From NCBI RefSeq assembly GCF_007096635.1, contig NZ_VKAA01000004.1:267562-331561 (forward strand): 64,000 bases of DNA. The letters run 5' to 3'. Source of the stretch: Mycolicibacterium sp. 018/SC-01/001. GTDB lineage: Bacteria > Actinomycetota > Actinomycetes > Mycobacteriales > Mycobacteriaceae. Positions 53,115 to 63,546 of this stretch are shown piece after piece; positions within the stretch are counted from its first letter, which is position 1; each line of letters starts with the position of its first letter. The position numbers and the translations under genes were made by a program. A model generated the notes under the pieces. It was given only the letters and a program-made list of their open reading frames with translations. It was not told where the DNA came from and searched no databases.

Positions 53115-54757
53115 GGCCGATCCGTTTCCTTCTGTTTCGTGCTCGCCGTGCCGCCCTCCGCAGCCGAGAGCAGCTTCGCGGTGAGGCGCTCGAACTCGTC
53201 ACCCCAGCCCGAGTTGTCGGTGCGCGCCAGCCCGCCGAACTCGACGTTCACGGTACCCGCCGGGGCGGGTGTCAGACGCACCCAGACGCGGCGGCGGCGG
53301 ATCACCAGCGAGACGATCAGCCCCGCCATCATCGTCATCGCGAACACCAGCACCCAGACCTGCGCCGGATCGTGGGAGACCTGCAGGTTGACGAACGGAA
53401 CCGCCTTGTCGAAGCGCACGATCGTGCCGTCGGGCAGCCGGGTGTCCTGACCGGCGCGCAGGTTGACCCGCGCGACCTTGGTGAGCCGCCCCTGGTCGAT
53501 CATGCGGGGGTCGAGCGAGAACAGCGACTGCGGACGGCCGGTGTCCAGCCCGGTGTCGCCCTTGTAGATGTCGACCGCCACCGCGGGATCGTTGAGCGCC
53601 GGGAACTTCGAGGACAGCAGTGTGCCGTCGAGCTGCTCGGTGGGTGCGAACAGACCCTGGATCGCGATCTGGTTCTTGCGGCGCTCCCGCTCGTCGGAGT
53701 ACGTGCCGCCGGGCGGGTCGAAGCGCATCGCGCCGGACGACAGGAACGTGATCTGATCCTCGGGCCGCCACTGCAGGGTCTGGGTCCGGGTCTTGCCGTC
53801 GGGGAACGTGACGCTGAACGTCGGTGCGTAGCCGTGGCCCTGCAGGTACACGCGGTCCCCGCCGACGCGCAGCGGCTCGTTGACCTTGAGCAGATACGGC
53901 CGCCACGTTCCCGACGTCAGATCGTCCCCGGCCTGGTACTCGATGTCGGCCTGGAACGACGTGGCCTGCCCGTTGTCCAGGTAGTTCGCCTCGAAGTCGT
54001 TGACTCGCACACACATCGGATACAGCGAGGTGCCGTCGACGGTGTTGCCCGCGCGGAACGAGTCGAACGCCGCGGGCGACGCCGAGCAGAAGCCGGGGCC
54101 GCCGTCGGCGACGACGATGACGTTGCCCTCGTAACTGAACAGCTTGCCGGCCGCGACCGCGACGAGCAGCCCCAGCAGCGAGAAATGGAACACGATGTTG
54201 CCGAACTCGCGCAGATACCCCTTCTCCGCGGAGATCTCGGTGCTGTCGCCCTCGCTGCGCGTGAAACGACGCCATCCCGAGAGCTGCGCGTCGATCGCAT
54301 CGGCCACCGCTGTGACGTCACCATCGACCTGTGCGGTGTGGTGCTTGGGCAGCCGGCCCAGGTTGCGCGGCGCCGCGACCGGATCGGCGCGCAGACTGCG
54401 CACGTGTTCGGCCAGCCGCGGCGTCAGACAGCCCACGAGCGAGACGAACAGCAGCACGTAGATCGCGGTGAACCAGAAGCTGGAGAACACGTCGAAGGCC
54501 TGTACGCGGTCCAGCCAGGGCCCGATCGTCGGGTGCTCGGCCAGGTACTCGGCGACCTTGGACTCGTTGAGGCTGCGCTGGGGCAGCAGCGCGCCCGGGA
54601 TCGCGGCGAGCGCCAGCAGGAACAGCAGCACGAGCGCGGTGCCCATCGACGTGAGCGTCCGCCAGGTGTTCCGGATCAGCGCGAGCAGACGCGAACTCGA
54701 GCGTTTCGGGCCCCGATCGCTCGAGGTCGTGTCTGCTCGCGCAGAGGAGGTGACCAT
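53111..54757 (-). CDS. resB: cytochrome c biogenesis protein ResB
   Basis: 548 residues. Three N-terminal membrane helices, with LPQRSLNESKV between, then a large extracytoplasmic domain from about residue 200 to 460 and a final helix (VWVLVFAMTMMAGLIVSLVI). ResB partners with CcsB in apocytochrome/heme ligation. ATG 54757 overlaps the ccdA stop by one base (TGATG) and is preceded by AGGAGG-like sequence inside ccdA. It corresponds to Rv0528. Confidence 0.92.
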   Translation of the reverse strand: MVTSSARADTTSSDRGPKRSSSRLLALIRNTWRTLTSMGTALVLLFLLALAAIPGALLPQRSLNESKVAEYLAEHPTIGPWLDRVQAFDVFSSFWFTAIYVLLFVSLVGCLTPRLAEHVRSLRADPVAAPRNLGRLPKHHTAQVDGDVTAVADAIDAQLSGWRRFTRSEGDSTEISAEKGYLREFGNIVFHFSLLGLLVAVAAGKLFSYEGNVIVVADGGPGFCSASPAAFDSFRAGNTVDGTSLYPMCVRVNDFEANYLDNGQATSFQADIEYQAGDDLTSGTWRPYLLKVNEPLRVGGDRVYLQGHGYAPTFSVTFPDGKTRTQTLQWRPEDQITFLSSGAMRFDPPGGTYSDERERRKNQIAIQGLFAPTEQLDGTLLSSKFPALNDPAVAVDIYKGDTGLDTGRPQSLFSLDPRMIDQGRLTKVARVNLRAGQDTRLPDGTIVRFDKAVPFVNLQVSHDPAQVWVLVFAMTMMAGLIVSLVIRRRRVWVRLTPAPAGTVNVEFGGLARTDNSGWGDEFERLTAKLLSAAEGGTASTKQKETDRP

Positions 54758-55536
54758 CAGATGGGGAGCCTCACGTCGCTGACGAACGCATCGCGGACCC
54801 AGGACACGAACTCGGCCCACACGCCGGTGACCAGCGCGGCGCCGACCAGGATCAGCAGCACGCCGCCGAAGATCTGGATCGCGCGGGTGTGGCGGCGCAG
54901 CCAGCCCAGCCCGCTGACCGCACGCGACGACCCGAACGCCAGCAGCACGAACGGGATACCCAGACCCAGGCAGTAGGCGATGACGAGAACCACGCCGCGG
55001 GTGACGTTGCTGCCCTCGGTCGCCGACGCGACGGCGATCACCCCGGTCAGCGTCGGACCCAGACACGGCGTCCACCCGAGTGCGAACACCGCCCCCAGCA
55101 GCGGGGCGCCGCCGAGCGTGGAGATCTGCCGCGGCGTGAAGCGGGTGTCGCGCTGCAGCGCGGGCACGAGCCCGACGAACACCAACCCCATCAGGATCGT
55201 GACGACACCGCCGAGGCGCTGCAACAGCACCTCGTTGGTGATCAGCGTCGTCGTCATGCCCAGCACCGCGACGGTGCCCAGCAGGAACACCGCGGTGAAG
55301 CCGGCCACGAACAACGCCGCGGCGCCGGCGACCCGCAGGCGAGTGCCGCGCACCTTCACGGGCGTCCCTGGCGACGAGGGTGAGTCTTCGACACCGACGA
55401 CCGCGGCCAGATACGACACGTACCCCGGCACCAGCGGAACCACGCACGGCGAGGCGAACGACACCAGGCCGGCCAGCGCGCTGACACCGACGGCGATCAG
55501 AAGCGGCCCGTTCGCGGCGATCTCGGCGACATTCAC
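54757..55536 (-). CDS. ccdA: cytochrome c biogenesis protein CcdA
   Basis: 259 residues and six or seven helices. The redox cysteines are in VSFASPCVVPLVPGY (near residue 28) and LGWTPCLGPTLTG (near residue 150). CcdA carries electrons across the membrane to the thioredoxin-like lipoprotein so that CXXCH cysteines stay reduced. GTG 55536 overlaps the upstream stop by four bases. It corresponds to Rv0527. Confidence 0.93.
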   Translation of the reverse strand: MNVAEIAANGPLLIAVGVSALAGLVSFASPCVVPLVPGYVSYLAAVVGVEDSPSSPGTPVKVRGTRLRVAGAAALFVAGFTAVFLLGTVAVLGMTTTLITNEVLLQRLGGVVTILMGLVFVGLVPALQRDTRFTPRQISTLGGAPLLGAVFALGWTPCLGPTLTGVIAVASATEGSNVTRGVVLVIAYCLGLGIPFVLLAFGSSRAVSGLGWLRRHTRAIQIFGGVLLILVGAALVTGVWAEFVSWVRDAFVSDVRLPI

Positions 55537-56114
55537 TTCTCGGCCGCCAATCGCTCGACGACCGGTTGCAGATCGGTGGCCAGCAGCTCCCGCAGGAACA
55601 CCGCGGCCACCCGATGCTGACGATCCAGCACCACCGTCGACGGGATCACCGTGGTCGGATAGCGGCCGCCGAACGCGATCAGCGTGCGCATCGCGGGATC
55701 GTAGATGGACGGGAACGTGACGCCGCGGTCGACGACGAAGTCGCGCGCGGCATCGATGTTGTTGTCCCGCACGTCGATACCGAGGAAGGCGACGCCGCTG
55801 TCCTTCGTCGCCCGGTACACCTTCTCGAGCTCCGTGATCTCCGTGCGGCACGGGCCGCACCACTGGCCCCACACGTTGAGCACGACGACCTTGCCCGCGA
55901 AGTCGTTCAGCGACAACGTCTTACCGGTGTCCATCAGATCGGGGCCCGACACCGGACCGGGGGTGCCACGGTCGGCCGGCGGGTCGTAGAAGATGTCGGT
56001 CTTGCCGCCGGGGGCGACGAACTCGAAGCTGCCACCCTGCGCCACGGCGTCGCTGCCGGTCGAGCATCCCGCGAGCACGACCGCCATCATCAGCAGGGCA
56101 ACCAGCCGGCTCAC
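55533..56114 (-). CDS. TlpA/ResA-like thioredoxin lipoprotein
   Basis: 193 residues. The signal peptide ends at the lipobox LAGC, so it is exported and anchored. The thioredoxin active site is in NVWGQWCGPCRTEITELEK (WCGPC). A cis-Pro follows in VIPSTVV. It likely takes electrons from CcdA and reduces apocytochrome c (ResA role). It overlaps both neighbours by four bases. It corresponds to Rv0526. Confidence 0.92.
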   Translation of the reverse strand: MSRLVALLMMAVVLAGCSTGSDAVAQGGSFEFVAPGGKTDIFYDPPADRGTPGPVSGPDLMDTGKTLSLNDFAGKVVVLNVWGQWCGPCRTEITELEKVYRATKDSGVAFLGIDVRDNNIDAARDFVVDRGVTFPSIYDPAMRTLIAFGGRYPTTVIPSTVVLDRQHRVAAVFLRELLATDLQPVVERLAAEK

Positions 56115-56716
56115 TGTCCGGCCAGCTCCGCGTACCCCCAGCCCACGCAGTCATCGTCGTGGAAGTAGAACGACGTGACCGAGGCGAGGTTGCACATGCG
56201 CCGGGTCGGGAAGTGGTGCAGCGCTTTGCCCGTCATCGCCCGGCGTAGCGTCTCGACCGGCAGTTGATGGCTGACGCAGACGGCCTCGTGACCGAGTGCA
56301 TTGTCCTTGGCGCGCCGCAGCGCCCGCGTCATCCGGGCAGCGATCTCGGTGTAAGGCTCCCCCCACGACGGGGTGCGGGGGTTGCGCAGATGCCACCAGT
56401 TACGCGGATCGCGCAGCGCGCCGTCACCGGGCGAGACCTTCTGGCCCTGGAACACGTTGGCCGACTCGATCAATTCGTCGTCGGTGGCGACAGGCAGTCC
56501 GTGGTGGGCTGCGATCGGCGCCGCTGTTTCCTGCGCCCGTTCCAGTGGTGAGGCGACGACGTGGGTGATGTCGCGCGCGGCAAGCCAATCGGCAACCCGG
56601 CGCGCCTGCGCCTGGCCGCGCTCTGACAGGTGATAGTCGGGTAGCCGGCCGTACAGGATCTTCTCGGGGTTGTGCACCTCGCCGTGGCGCATCACGTGCA
56701 CGACAGTCTTGTTCAC
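56111..56716 (-). CDS. histidine phosphatase (phosphoglycerate mutase) family protein
   Basis: 201 residues with the RHG motif [13 protein letters not shown] (phospho-His) and a later [11 protein letters not shown] carrying the second catalytic His. It corresponds to Rv0525. In this operon, between hemL and the thioredoxin lipoprotein, it may be a phosphatase of unknown substrate. It overlaps the hemL stop and the next start by four bases. Confidence 0.88.
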   Translation of the reverse strand: MNKTVVHVMRHGEVHNPEKILYGRLPDYHLSERGQAQARRVADWLAARDITHVVASPLERAQETAAPIAAHHGLPVATDDELIESANVFQGQKVSPGDGALRDPRNWWHLRNPRTPSWGEPYTEIAARMTRALRRAKDNALGHEAVCVSHQLPVETLRRAMTGKALHHFPTRRMCNLASVTSFYFHDDDCVGWGYAELAGQ

Positions 56717-58017
56717 GCGGGCCTGGCCTCGACTGCTGCGCGGGCCGCGCCGGGCAGCGCCTTGGCGATCTGGTCGAACGCATCGTCATCGAGAGCTGTT
56801 GACACGAACCAGCATTCGTAGGCGCTCGGCGGCGGGTAGACGCCCGCGTCGAGCAGCGCGTGGAAGAAGGCCGGGAACCGCCACGTCTCGGTCGCCTTCG
56901 CCGAGGCGAAGTCGGTGACCGGATCGGTGTCACCGAAGAACACACTGAACATGTTGCCGGCGCGCGGAATCTGATGCGGGAGGCCAACTTCGGCCAATGC
57001 CGTGCCGATCAGACCGATCAATCGGTCGGCGTTCGCGTCCAGCGTGGCGTAGACGGCGTCGTCGGCGGCGCGCAGCGTGGCCAGCCCGGCTGCCATCGCG
57101 ACCGGATTTCCCGACAGCGTGCCCGCCTGATACACCGGGCCCAACGGCGCGAGCCGTCCCATGACCTCGGCACTGCCGCCGAACGCCGCGGCCGGCAACC
57201 CGCCGCTCATCACCTTGCCGAAGGCGAACAGGTCGGCGTCGACGGGATCGAGGCCGTACCAGCCCGACCGGCTGACCCGGAATCCCGTCATCACCTCGTC
57301 GCTGATCAGCAGCGCCCCGTGGTCGGCGGTGATGCGCCGCAGCGCCGCGTTGAACCCGGGCAGCGGCGGCACGGTGCCCATGTTGCCGGGACTGGCCTCG
57401 GTGATCACACAGGCGATCTCCGCGCCGAAGCGGGCGAAGACGTCCTCGACCGCGGCGACGTTGTTGTACGGCAGCACCACGGTGTCCGCGGCGGCCGCGC
57501 CCGTCACACCCGGCGACGACGGCAGGCCCAGCGTGGCCACCCCGGAGCCGGCGTCGGCGAGCAGCGCGTCACTGTGGCCGTGGTAGCAGCCGGAGAACTT
57601 CACGATCTTGGCCCGGCCGGTGTACCCGCGCGCCAGGCGGATCGCGCTCATCGTCGCCTCGGTGCCGGAGTTGACCAGCCGCAGCCGCTCCACGGGAGCG
57701 ACGCGGTCGATGATCTCGCGGGCCAGCTCGGACTCCGACGGCGTCGGCGCCCCGAAGGACAGCCCGTCGGCCGCGGCGCGCTGCACGGCCTCGACGACAG
57801 CGGGGTGGGCGTGACCCAGGATCATCGGGCCCCACGAGCACACCAGGTCGGCGTAGCGGTTGCCGTCGGCGTCGGTCAGCCAGCAGCCCTGGGCGGACGT
57901 GATGAACCGCGGGGTGCCGCCCACGGAGTTGAAGGCACGCACCGGCGAGTTCACCCCGCCGGGGATGACCGAGGCGGCATCGGCGAAGAGCTTCGCGGAG
58001 ACGTCGGTACTGCTCAT
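56713..58017 (-). CDS. hemL: glutamate-1-semialdehyde 2,1-aminomutase
   Basis: HemL makes 5-aminolevulinate, the C5-pathway precursor of heme. The 434-residue PLP enzyme has [15 protein letters not shown] near residue 20, [36 protein letters not shown] and the Schiff-base Lys in [19 protein letters not shown] 58017 begins at the conserved N-terminus. It is the first gene of the operon continuing through the cytochrome c maturation genes, linking heme supply to use. It corresponds to Rv0524. Confidence 0.97.
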   Translation of the reverse strand: MSSTDVSAKLFADAASVIPGGVNSPVRAFNSVGGTPRFITSAQGCWLTDADGNRYADLVCSWGPMILGHAHPAVVEAVQRAAADGLSFGAPTPSESELAREIIDRVAPVERLRLVNSGTEATMSAIRLARGYTGRAKIVKFSGCYHGHSDALLADAGSGVATLGLPSSPGVTGAAAADTVVLPYNNVAAVEDVFARFGAEIACVITEASPGNMGTVPPLPGFNAALRRITADHGALLISDEVMTGFRVSRSGWYGLDPVDADLFAFGKVMSGGLPAAAFGGSAEVMGRLAPLGPVYQAGTLSGNPVAMAAGLATLRAADDAVYATLDANADRLIGLIGTALAEVGLPHQIPRAGNMFSVFFGDTDPVTDFASAKATETWRFPAFFHALLDAGVYPPPSAYECWFVSTALDDDAFDQIAKALPGAARAAVEARPA

Positions 58018-58092
58018 GGGACCCAGTGTCCCAGCCTGGTCAAAACGGTCAACTACAGGGTGTAGTGGTCGACCGCGGTCGATGATGGTCCC

Positions 58093-58500
58093 ATGCAGTT
58101 GCCGCAATGGTTGGCACGGTTCAACCGCCACGTCACGAACCCCGTCCAGCGGTTGTGGGCCGGCTGGGCTCCGACGATGGGCATCCTGCACCACGTCGGA
58201 CGCCGCTCCGGAAGGCCCTACCGCACACCGCTGACCGTGTTCACCACGCGTGACGGGTTCGCCGTGCTGCTGACCTACGGACCCGATCGGGACTGGCTGA
58301 AGAACCTGACGGCGGCCGGCGGCGGGACGCTGCAGCGCCACGGCCGTACGTATCCGGTCACGGATCCCCGCATGGTGAGCAAGGCCGAGGCGGCGCCGTC
58401 GGTGACCGGGTGGATGCGGCCGCTGTTCGCGCTGCTGCCGTTCGAGCAGGCGGTGCTGCTCAGGTCCGGGGACGCAACCGCGGAATCAACCGCGCCCTGA
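58093..58500 (+). CDS. F420-type nitroreductase family protein, second copy
   Basis: 135 residues with [18 protein letters not shown] near residue 35 and [19 protein letters not shown], the same GRxSGxxR and DWxxNL features as the gene at 20304. Family members use F420H2. It is divergent from hemL (75 bases), and its last 41 bases overlap the P450 gene tail-to-tail. Substrate unknown. Confidence 0.8.
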   Translation: MQLPQWLARFNRHVTNPVQRLWAGWAPTMGILHHVGRRSGRPYRTPLTVFTTRDGFAVLLTYGPDRDWLKNLTAAGGGTLQRHGRTYPVTDPRMVSKAEAAPSVTGWMRPLFALLPFEQAVLLRSGDATAESTAP

Positions 58501-59842
58501 TCGGCCCCTTGGCCACGGTCGTGAACGGCGTCTCACACGGGAAGTCGTCGGCGAGCGACTCCACGATCATCGCGCGAACCACGGTGGCCAGCGCCAACGT
58601 CGTCTCCAGCCGAGCGAAGTGCTCGCCGATGCACGGCCGCGAGCCCCCCAGGAACGGCAGGAACTGCCAGCGGTCCCGGGCGGCGACGTTCTCGGGGCTG
58701 AACCGGTCCGGATCGAAGGTCGTCGGGTCGGGCCACAGGTCGGGGTCGCGGTGCATCGCGTACAGACCGAGCGCCACCAGGCTGCCCGCGGGCACGCGGT
58801 ATCCGGTCACCTCGATGTCGCGGGTGGCCACCCGGGCCACCCCGGCGGCCGGCGGACACAGCCGGATCGCCTCGTGCAGCACCTGCACGGTGTAGCCGAG
58901 CCGGGGCACGTCGGCGGGGGTCAGTTCCCGGTCCCCGAGCGCGGCGGCCTCGGCGGCCACCCGGTCCTGGATCTCGCGGTGATGTCCGAGGATCCACAGC
59001 GCGTACGTCAGGGCCGTCGCGGTCGTGTCGTGACCGGCCAGCATGAAGATCAACAGGTCGTTGGAGATCTCCTCGTCGGTCAGCGGTCGACCCGTCTGCG
59101 GATCGGACGCCTCGATCAGCGCACGCACCAGCGGCGCATCGCGCTGCGGATCGGCCCGGCACGCCCGGACCATCTCGTCGGTGATCGCACGCATCGCGTC
59201 GACCGCGCGGCGGGCACGCCGACGGGCGGGGGTGGGTAGCCATCGCGGCGCCCGGACGGGGTGTAGGGCGCGATCGGCGGTGTAGGACGATGCCACGTGC
59301 ATGCACCGGGCGATCGTGTCGCCGCGTTCGTTCAAGTCGATGCCGAGCACCGAGCGGCCCAGCGACTGCATCGCGACCCGCCGGCACTCCGTGTCCAGGT
59401 CGACCTCACCGCCGGACGCCCAGCGATCCACGAAAGCCTGTGCCGCGCCGGACATGTGGCCACCGAACGTGCGGACGTTGAGCTTGGTGAACACCGGCTG
59501 CAGCGCGCGTTTGCGGGGCCGCCACTGCTCGTTGGGCAGCACGAACAGGCTGTCCCCGGCGATGTGGCGCACCTCGTCGTGGATGATGCAGCGATCGGTG
59601 ACGGCGTCGTTGCGGCCCAGCACGTCCCGCATCCCTTCCGGGGACATCACCGCGACGATCGCCGGGACGAACGCGGCCGGCCCCAACTGGATACGGGTGA
59701 CCGGGCCGCCGGCGTCGCGCATGATCTCCTGCCCGATGTCCAGCCGACGGACCAGCATGAGGAGTCGACGCAGCGGCAGCGGGCTCCGCGGCACAGGCGG
59801 CAGCGACCGCACGTCGACCGCGCGGTCGTCGCGCACCGTCAT
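58460..59842 (-). CDS. cytochrome P450
   Basis: 460 residues with all P450 landmarks: I-helix [11 protein letters not shown] near residue 270, ExxR in HEAIRL, and the heme-Cys loop [14 protein letters not shown] near residue 405. It hydroxylates an unknown substrate with electrons from a ferredoxin or reductase not seen nearby. A pyridoxamine-oxidase-like gene is immediately upstream on the same strand with a four-base overlap. CYP family number cannot be assigned by eye. Confidence 0.93.
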   Translation of the reverse strand: MTVRDDRAVDVRSLPPVPRSPLPLRRLLMLVRRLDIGQEIMRDAGGPVTRIQLGPAAFVPAIVAVMSPEGMRDVLGRNDAVTDRCIIHDEVRHIAGDSLFVLPNEQWRPRKRALQPVFTKLNVRTFGGHMSGAAQAFVDRWASGGEVDLDTECRRVAMQSLGRSVLGIDLNERGDTIARCMHVASSYTADRALHPVRAPRWLPTPARRRARRAVDAMRAITDEMVRACRADPQRDAPLVRALIEASDPQTGRPLTDEEISNDLLIFMLAGHDTTATALTYALWILGHHREIQDRVAAEAAALGDRELTPADVPRLGYTVQVLHEAIRLCPPAAGVARVATRDIEVTGYRVPAGSLVALGLYAMHRDPDLWPDPTTFDPDRFSPENVAARDRWQFLPFLGGSRPCIGEHFARLETTLALATVVRAMIVESLADDFPCETPFTTVAKGPIRARLIPRLRPRT

Positions 59843-60324
59843 GGCGCCCGCCAGGTCAGCACCTCGCCGGTGCCGGCGGTCATCGTCGTGCCGGGCATCA
59901 CCCGCAGCCGGTAGGGCGCCAGCCGCAGCACCGCGAACTGATCACTGGTCGGGCCGTCGGCCCAGAAGGGGATGATCGCCGGGTCGTAGCCGACCGGCTC
60001 AGGGGCAGTGGCGAACCGCTGCCAGACGTCGCGGCGGGTGGCGTCGTCGGTATACCACTCGACCAGGCAGTCCGCGCTGCAGGTGTCGTGCGTGGGCGCC
60101 CAGTAACTCACGGACACGTCGGGGTGCACGGCCAGATGTGCCCGTTTGACCGGGCTGGGCACGGTGGCGACCCAGCCGAAGAGGTCCGTGCCGTCCCACT
60201 CCCAGATCGGGTGCAGGATGCGCGTGCGCGGTTTGCTGTCCGCATCGACCGTGGCAACCGACGCCCACACGATGGCGTGGGCCATCTCCACGAACGAGGG
60301 TGCGATCCGAGCCAGGGAGGTCAC
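59839..60324 (-). CDS. pyridoxamine 5'-phosphate oxidase-like flavin/F420-binding protein
   Basis: 161 residues of the split beta-barrel fold: HAIVWASVATVDADSKPRTR near the N-terminus and the rest as in FMN/F420-binding PPOX-like proteins. GTG 60324 overlaps nothing upstream and the frame beyond has no homology. It shares four bases with the P450 gene, suggesting a functional pair, such as a reductase and an oxygenase; not shown. Confidence 0.82.
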   Translation of the reverse strand: MTSLARIAPSFVEMAHAIVWASVATVDADSKPRTRILHPIWEWDGTDLFGWVATVPSPVKRAHLAVHPDVSVSYWAPTHDTCSADCLVEWYTDDATRRDVWQRFATAPEPVGYDPAIIPFWADGPTSDQFAVLRLAPYRLRVMPGTTMTAGTGEVLTWRAP

Positions 60325-60382
60325 GACGATCCAGCCTAGGCAACCCGGCCGGGCGGCGCGAGCACACCGACGGACGCGGAGG

Positions 60383-60724
60383 TCAGCCCTCCAGCTTCTT
60401 CTTGAACTCCTCGGTGCTGCGGTACTCGACGTTGCCGATGTCGGCGCTGGTCTCGATCTTGCCCTTGTCTTCGTCGTCGACCCAGTCCGTGACCGATGTT
60501 CCCGAGACCGTGCCACTGCTGCCCGGCAGCGTGGTGGTCGTCAGGTTGTCCTCTTTGTAGGCCTCGGCCATCTCCTTGGCCTTTTCCCGGTGTTCGTCGG
60601 TGACTTCGGGCTTCTCGGTCAGCTGCTGGTTGTCCGGGTCCGGGGTTTCGGTCACGTGCTCGAGTTCGACGTTGGGAGTGTCGTCCTTGGAACGTTGTTC
60701 GGTGCTGGTGTCTTCGGCGCTCAT
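60383..60724 (-). CDS. acidic hypothetical protein
   Basis: 113 residues. MSAEDTSTEQRSKDDTPNV start, charged helices (DEHREKAKEMAEAYKED) and many Thr/Asp/Glu residues; no membrane helix, signal or known domain. ATG 60724 chosen within a longer frame. It is probably cytosolic and partly disordered. Unknown function. Confidence 0.65.
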   Translation of the reverse strand: MSAEDTSTEQRSKDDTPNVELEHVTETPDPDNQQLTEKPEVTDEHREKAKEMAEAYKEDNLTTTTLPGSSGTVSGTSVTDWVDDEDKGKIETSADIGNVEYRSTEEFKKKLEG

Positions 60725-60772
60725 GGCCATGGGACTGCCCGAAAGTGTGAGCAACGAAACAGTGCAGCACGG

Positions 60773-61363
60773 TCAGACGAGCGCGCCACGCAGCGCTGCG
60801 GGCAGGCTCGGCAGGAAGTGTCGCCGGGCGAACGCGCGAATGTCGTCGGCCGTTTCGAGCGGTTGCGTGCTGGGCAGCAGCAGGACCATCTCGGCATAGC
60901 GCAGGATGCAATCGGCGAAGTCGGCCACTCCGTCGGGCCCGATGCGTTCGGCGAAACCCGGCGGGAAGATCTGGTGCAACGCGTCGACCATGCGCTCGAT
61001 CGCGGCGCGGTGATGACGGCCGGCCAATTCGAGGACCATCCCGGGATCGTCGAGCACCATGCTGTGCAGCACTCGGTGGTTGCGGAACTCCACGATCGAG
61101 AGCGTGAACGCCTCGACGTAGTAGTTGTCCTGCGGCGCAACCGCTTTCAGCGCCGCGGCGATGTGGGCGAACAGGCGGATGTTCTCCCGCTCGATGACGG
61201 CGCCCACCAGGTCGTCCTTGTTGGCGAACCGCCGGTAGATGGTGGTGCGGCTGACCCCGGCCCGGCGGGCGACGTCGTCGAGGGCGACGCGCCGGTAGCC
61301 GTGCCGCTCGAACTCGACGACCGCCGCGTCGAGGATTTGCGCCGTCGCGTCAGCCGCGGGCAT
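60773..61363 (-). CDS. TetR-family transcriptional regulator
   Basis: 196 residues. N-terminal helix-turn-helix [43 protein letters not shown], a textbook TetR DNA-binding domain, and a helical ligand domain. ATG 61363 overlaps the oxygenase gene stop by 14 bases. It lies downstream of the MpaB-like oxygenase on the same strand and likely regulates it. The ligand is unknown. Confidence 0.9.
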   Translation of the reverse strand: MPAADATAQILDAAVVEFERHGYRRVALDDVARRAGVSRTTIYRRFANKDDLVGAVIERENIRLFAHIAAALKAVAPQDNYYVEAFTLSIVEFRNHRVLHSMVLDDPGMVLELAGRHHRAAIERMVDALHQIFPPGFAERIGPDGVADFADCILRYAEMVLLLPSTQPLETADDIRAFARRHFLPSLPAALRGALV

Positions 61364-62210
61364 AACCCTTGACCGCATAGCCGGTCATCCGCACGCGCAT
61401 CGGCAACCGGTCCCACGTCCATGTGACCGGGCGGGATCGGCACAACGCCGCGAATCGTTGGTAACGCCGTTCCTGGCGGTCCGACCAGGGCAGGTCGAGC
61501 AGTTCCCGGGCGCGGGGCGGGAGGCCGCCGGTGGTCAGGAAGGCCGCCAGCGGATTGAACAGTGGCGCGACCACCCGCCACACCACCGGGTGGACGGCCT
61601 TCGGCTTCGGGAATCCCTTGGTGACGTAGCCGACGCCGTACTTCGCGGACGGGTGCGCGACGAGGACGCGCTCCATCATGTCCTCCCAGTAGCGTTCGAA
61701 CTCGGCATAGGTCGCGGGCATCGGCCGGTCGCTGACGCCGTAGCGGCGATACCAGGTCTTGGACTCCAGCCAGATCTGCTCGCGCTCGGCAGGACTGAGT
61801 CGTTTCACGAAGGTGTCGGCGAAGTAGTAGATCTGCTCGACGAACGTCGCGTGCGCCCAGAAGTACGTCTCGGGATCGAGTGCGTGATAGCGCCGATCGG
61901 TGCCCGGCAGCTCGCCTTTGACGTGGTGGTGGAAGTCGCGGACCTGGGTGCCGGCGTTCTCGGTGTCGGAGCCGTAGACGGTGTTGAAGATCGGCGGGAT
62001 CGTGCGCCGCAGCCGCTCGGCGGTGTCGGCGAAGAACGTCGAATGGTCGTACACGCCCTGTCCGAGTTCGGCCAGCATGTTCTGCAGTACTGCCGGACGC
62101 GGGCCGATGAGGACCATGCGGTGATCCCCGAAGTACTTCCACACCAGCGAGCCCGGCCCCAGCGGCAGCGCGTCGTCCAGCGGTTCGGGGGTGTGCGCCA
62201 ACTCCGTCAT
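61350..62210 (-). CDS. oxygenase MpaB-family (DUF2236) protein
   Basis: 286 residues. [21 protein letters not shown] near the N-terminus, the RDFHHHVKG and [12 protein letters not shown] segments and a His-rich pattern of the DUF2236 family, which includes MpaB and the rubber oxygenase Lcp. These are heme b oxygenases in part. It may be a lipid or isoprenoid-cleaving enzyme. It forms a two-gene unit with the TetR regulator. ATG 62210 is chosen after an in-frame ATG at 62246. Confidence 0.85.
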   Translation of the reverse strand: MTELAHTPEPLDDALPLGPGSLVWKYFGDHRMVLIGPRPAVLQNMLAELGQGVYDHSTFFADTAERLRRTIPPIFNTVYGSDTENAGTQVRDFHHHVKGELPGTDRRYHALDPETYFWAHATFVEQIYYFADTFVKRLSPAEREQIWLESKTWYRRYGVSDRPMPATYAEFERYWEDMMERVLVAHPSAKYGVGYVTKGFPKPKAVHPVVWRVVAPLFNPLAAFLTTGGLPPRARELLDLPWSDRQERRYQRFAALCRSRPVTWTWDRLPMRVRMTGYAVKGYARG

Positions 62211-62320
62211 GCGAAACACTGTTACAGATTCTGCACTTTGTACCAAGCAGGTGTGGCGAGCGGCACACTTGTGTGGGACTGCGCCGGTGGAGAAGCCAGG
62301 GCTGTGATGCGGGGCCGTAT

Positions 62321-62344
62321 GCAGCCCGGAATGCTATTCCGCGG
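62321..62344. repeat. family C half-repeat
   Basis: GCAGCCCGGAATGCTATTCC followed by GCGG resembles the right arm of the large hairpin at 37372-37434. It can also fold as a small CGGAAT/ATTCCG hairpin. It contains the TAG stop of the small membrane gene at 62334, like the way family A and B repeats supply stops. The left arm is absent. Confidence 0.45.
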
Positions 62345-62582
62345 GGGGTGAGGGCCTGCGGCGGTGCGCCACGACGAGCACCACCAGGACCCCGGCGACC
62401 GTCGCCAGCAGCAGCGACAGCGTCAGGAACGGCGCGTCGTACACCACCGACGTCGTGGCCGGCTGCCCGTCGAGCACCGGCGCGACAGTCACCGTCCGGC
62501 GCGAGGTGAGCCAGCTGGCCACGCACCCGACCGCGGCGAGCACCGCCAGCACCACCGCGATGACGGCCCGTCCGCGCGTCAC
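62334..62582 (-). CDS. small two-helix membrane protein
   Basis: 82 residues: helices at about 5-27 and 52-74 around RRTVTVAPVLDGQPATTSVV. GTG 62582 overlaps the previous gene by four bases. No known domain; probably part of the membrane-protein unit 63963 to 62334. Confidence 0.65.
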   Translation of the reverse strand: MTRGRAVIAVVLAVLAAVGCVASWLTSRRTVTVAPVLDGQPATTSVVYDAPFLTLSLLLATVAGVLVVLVVAHRRRPSPPAE

Positions 62583-63076
62583 GACGCCCTCTCCGGCGGG
62601 ATACGTTCCTCGACCAGGCTGGTCAGCGCCGCGCGCAGCTGCTGGTGTTTGCGTGCCCATGCCTGCGCGGTGCGATCTCCGGCCAACCGCACTCCGATGC
62701 CCGTGCGGCCTCGCGGCACACCTGTGAGCTCACCCAGCGCGCGCGCTGACTGCCATTTCGGGGTTTCCGATCCCTCGGCCGCGGGATACACCCGCACGAT
62801 GTCCGCGACCGGAGTGACCTCGGTGCCCTGGCGCAGTGTGTCCGCGGTGAGCTCTACCGACGTGTGGATGCGCGCCGCCTTCACCTGCACGCCGAGGAAC
62901 ACGGTCACCAGCACGAAGAACGCCACGGGAACGATCCACTGGACAACGCCCGCGGAGAGCTGGATGAGCGCCATGGCGATACCCGCGCCCGGACCGGTGA
63001 GCAACCACAGCCAGCTGGCGCCCTGCTCGGCGAACAGCACATCGCCACCCGGCGGCGGCGCAGCGGATTCGGTCAC
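62579..63076 (-). CDS. membrane protein of unknown function (possible DUF3093 type)
   Basis: 165 residues. Two helices (about 18-40 and 45-65), then a soluble domain with ARALGELTGVPRGRTGIGVR and AQAWARKHQQLRAAL, features I associate with DUF3093-like actinobacterial proteins; not certain. ATG 63076 overlaps the next gene upstream by four bases. Confidence 0.7.
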   Translation of the reverse strand: MTESAAPPPGGDVLFAEQGASWLWLLTGPGAGIAMALIQLSAGVVQWIVPVAFFVLVTVFLGVQVKAARIHTSVELTADTLRQGTEVTPVADIVRVYPAAEGSETPKWQSARALGELTGVPRGRTGIGVRLAGDRTAQAWARKHQQLRAALTSLVEERIPPERAS

Positions 63077-63528
63077 GGCAGCTCCTCGTCCTCGCGACGC
63101 TCGCGGTCGTACCAGGCGCGCGCCGACGGCCGCGTGAGCAGCGCCGCACCGATCAGGACGGGGAGCGCGGCCACCAGGATCAGCGGCTGACCGATGCCGA
63201 GACCGACCGCGAGCAGAAGCACGACGCCCACCAGGGCGAACGCCAGGCCCAGCGTGGCCATCCGGAACCTGCTGTCCCCGCCCCGGGCCTTACCCGCCAG
63301 AAACGCCAGCGCCCCGGCGGCCACCACCGCACCGATCCCGATGCTGCGATAGACGGTCAGGTAGTTGCGCACCCGCTCGTCGCTGACGTCGGCGGGGATC
63401 GCCAGCCGGGCCGCATCGAACGTCGCCGTCGCCGACATCAATCCGCCGACGATCATCACGACCGCGCCACCCATGAAGCACCAGAACGCGGCGTTGACGA
63501 GACGGGGGCGGGCGGCGGAGGTCGGCAT
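63073..63528 (-). CDS. four-helix membrane protein
   Basis: 151 residues, four helices (about 15-38, 62-85, 92-112 and 115-135) and a charged tail. The N-terminal segment RLVNAAFWCFMGGAVVMIVG and the DERVRNYLTVYRS loop are conserved-looking. ATG 63528 is favoured over 63546 for its proximity to the helix. It belongs with the neighbouring small membrane genes. Unknown function. Confidence 0.7.
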   Translation of the reverse strand: MPTSAARPRLVNAAFWCFMGGAVVMIVGGLMSATATFDAARLAIPADVSDERVRNYLTVYRSIGIGAVVAAGALAFLAGKARGGDSRFRMATLGLAFALVGVVLLLAVGLGIGQPLILVAALPVLIGAALLTRPSARAWYDRERREDEELP

Positions 63529-63546
63529 CGAGGTCAGGGTAGCCAA

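Noticed and set aside
56713..58341. Long frame extending hemL upstream
   Set aside because: The extra 108 codons lie opposite the nitroreductase gene and have no HemL similarity; ATG 58017 matches the family.
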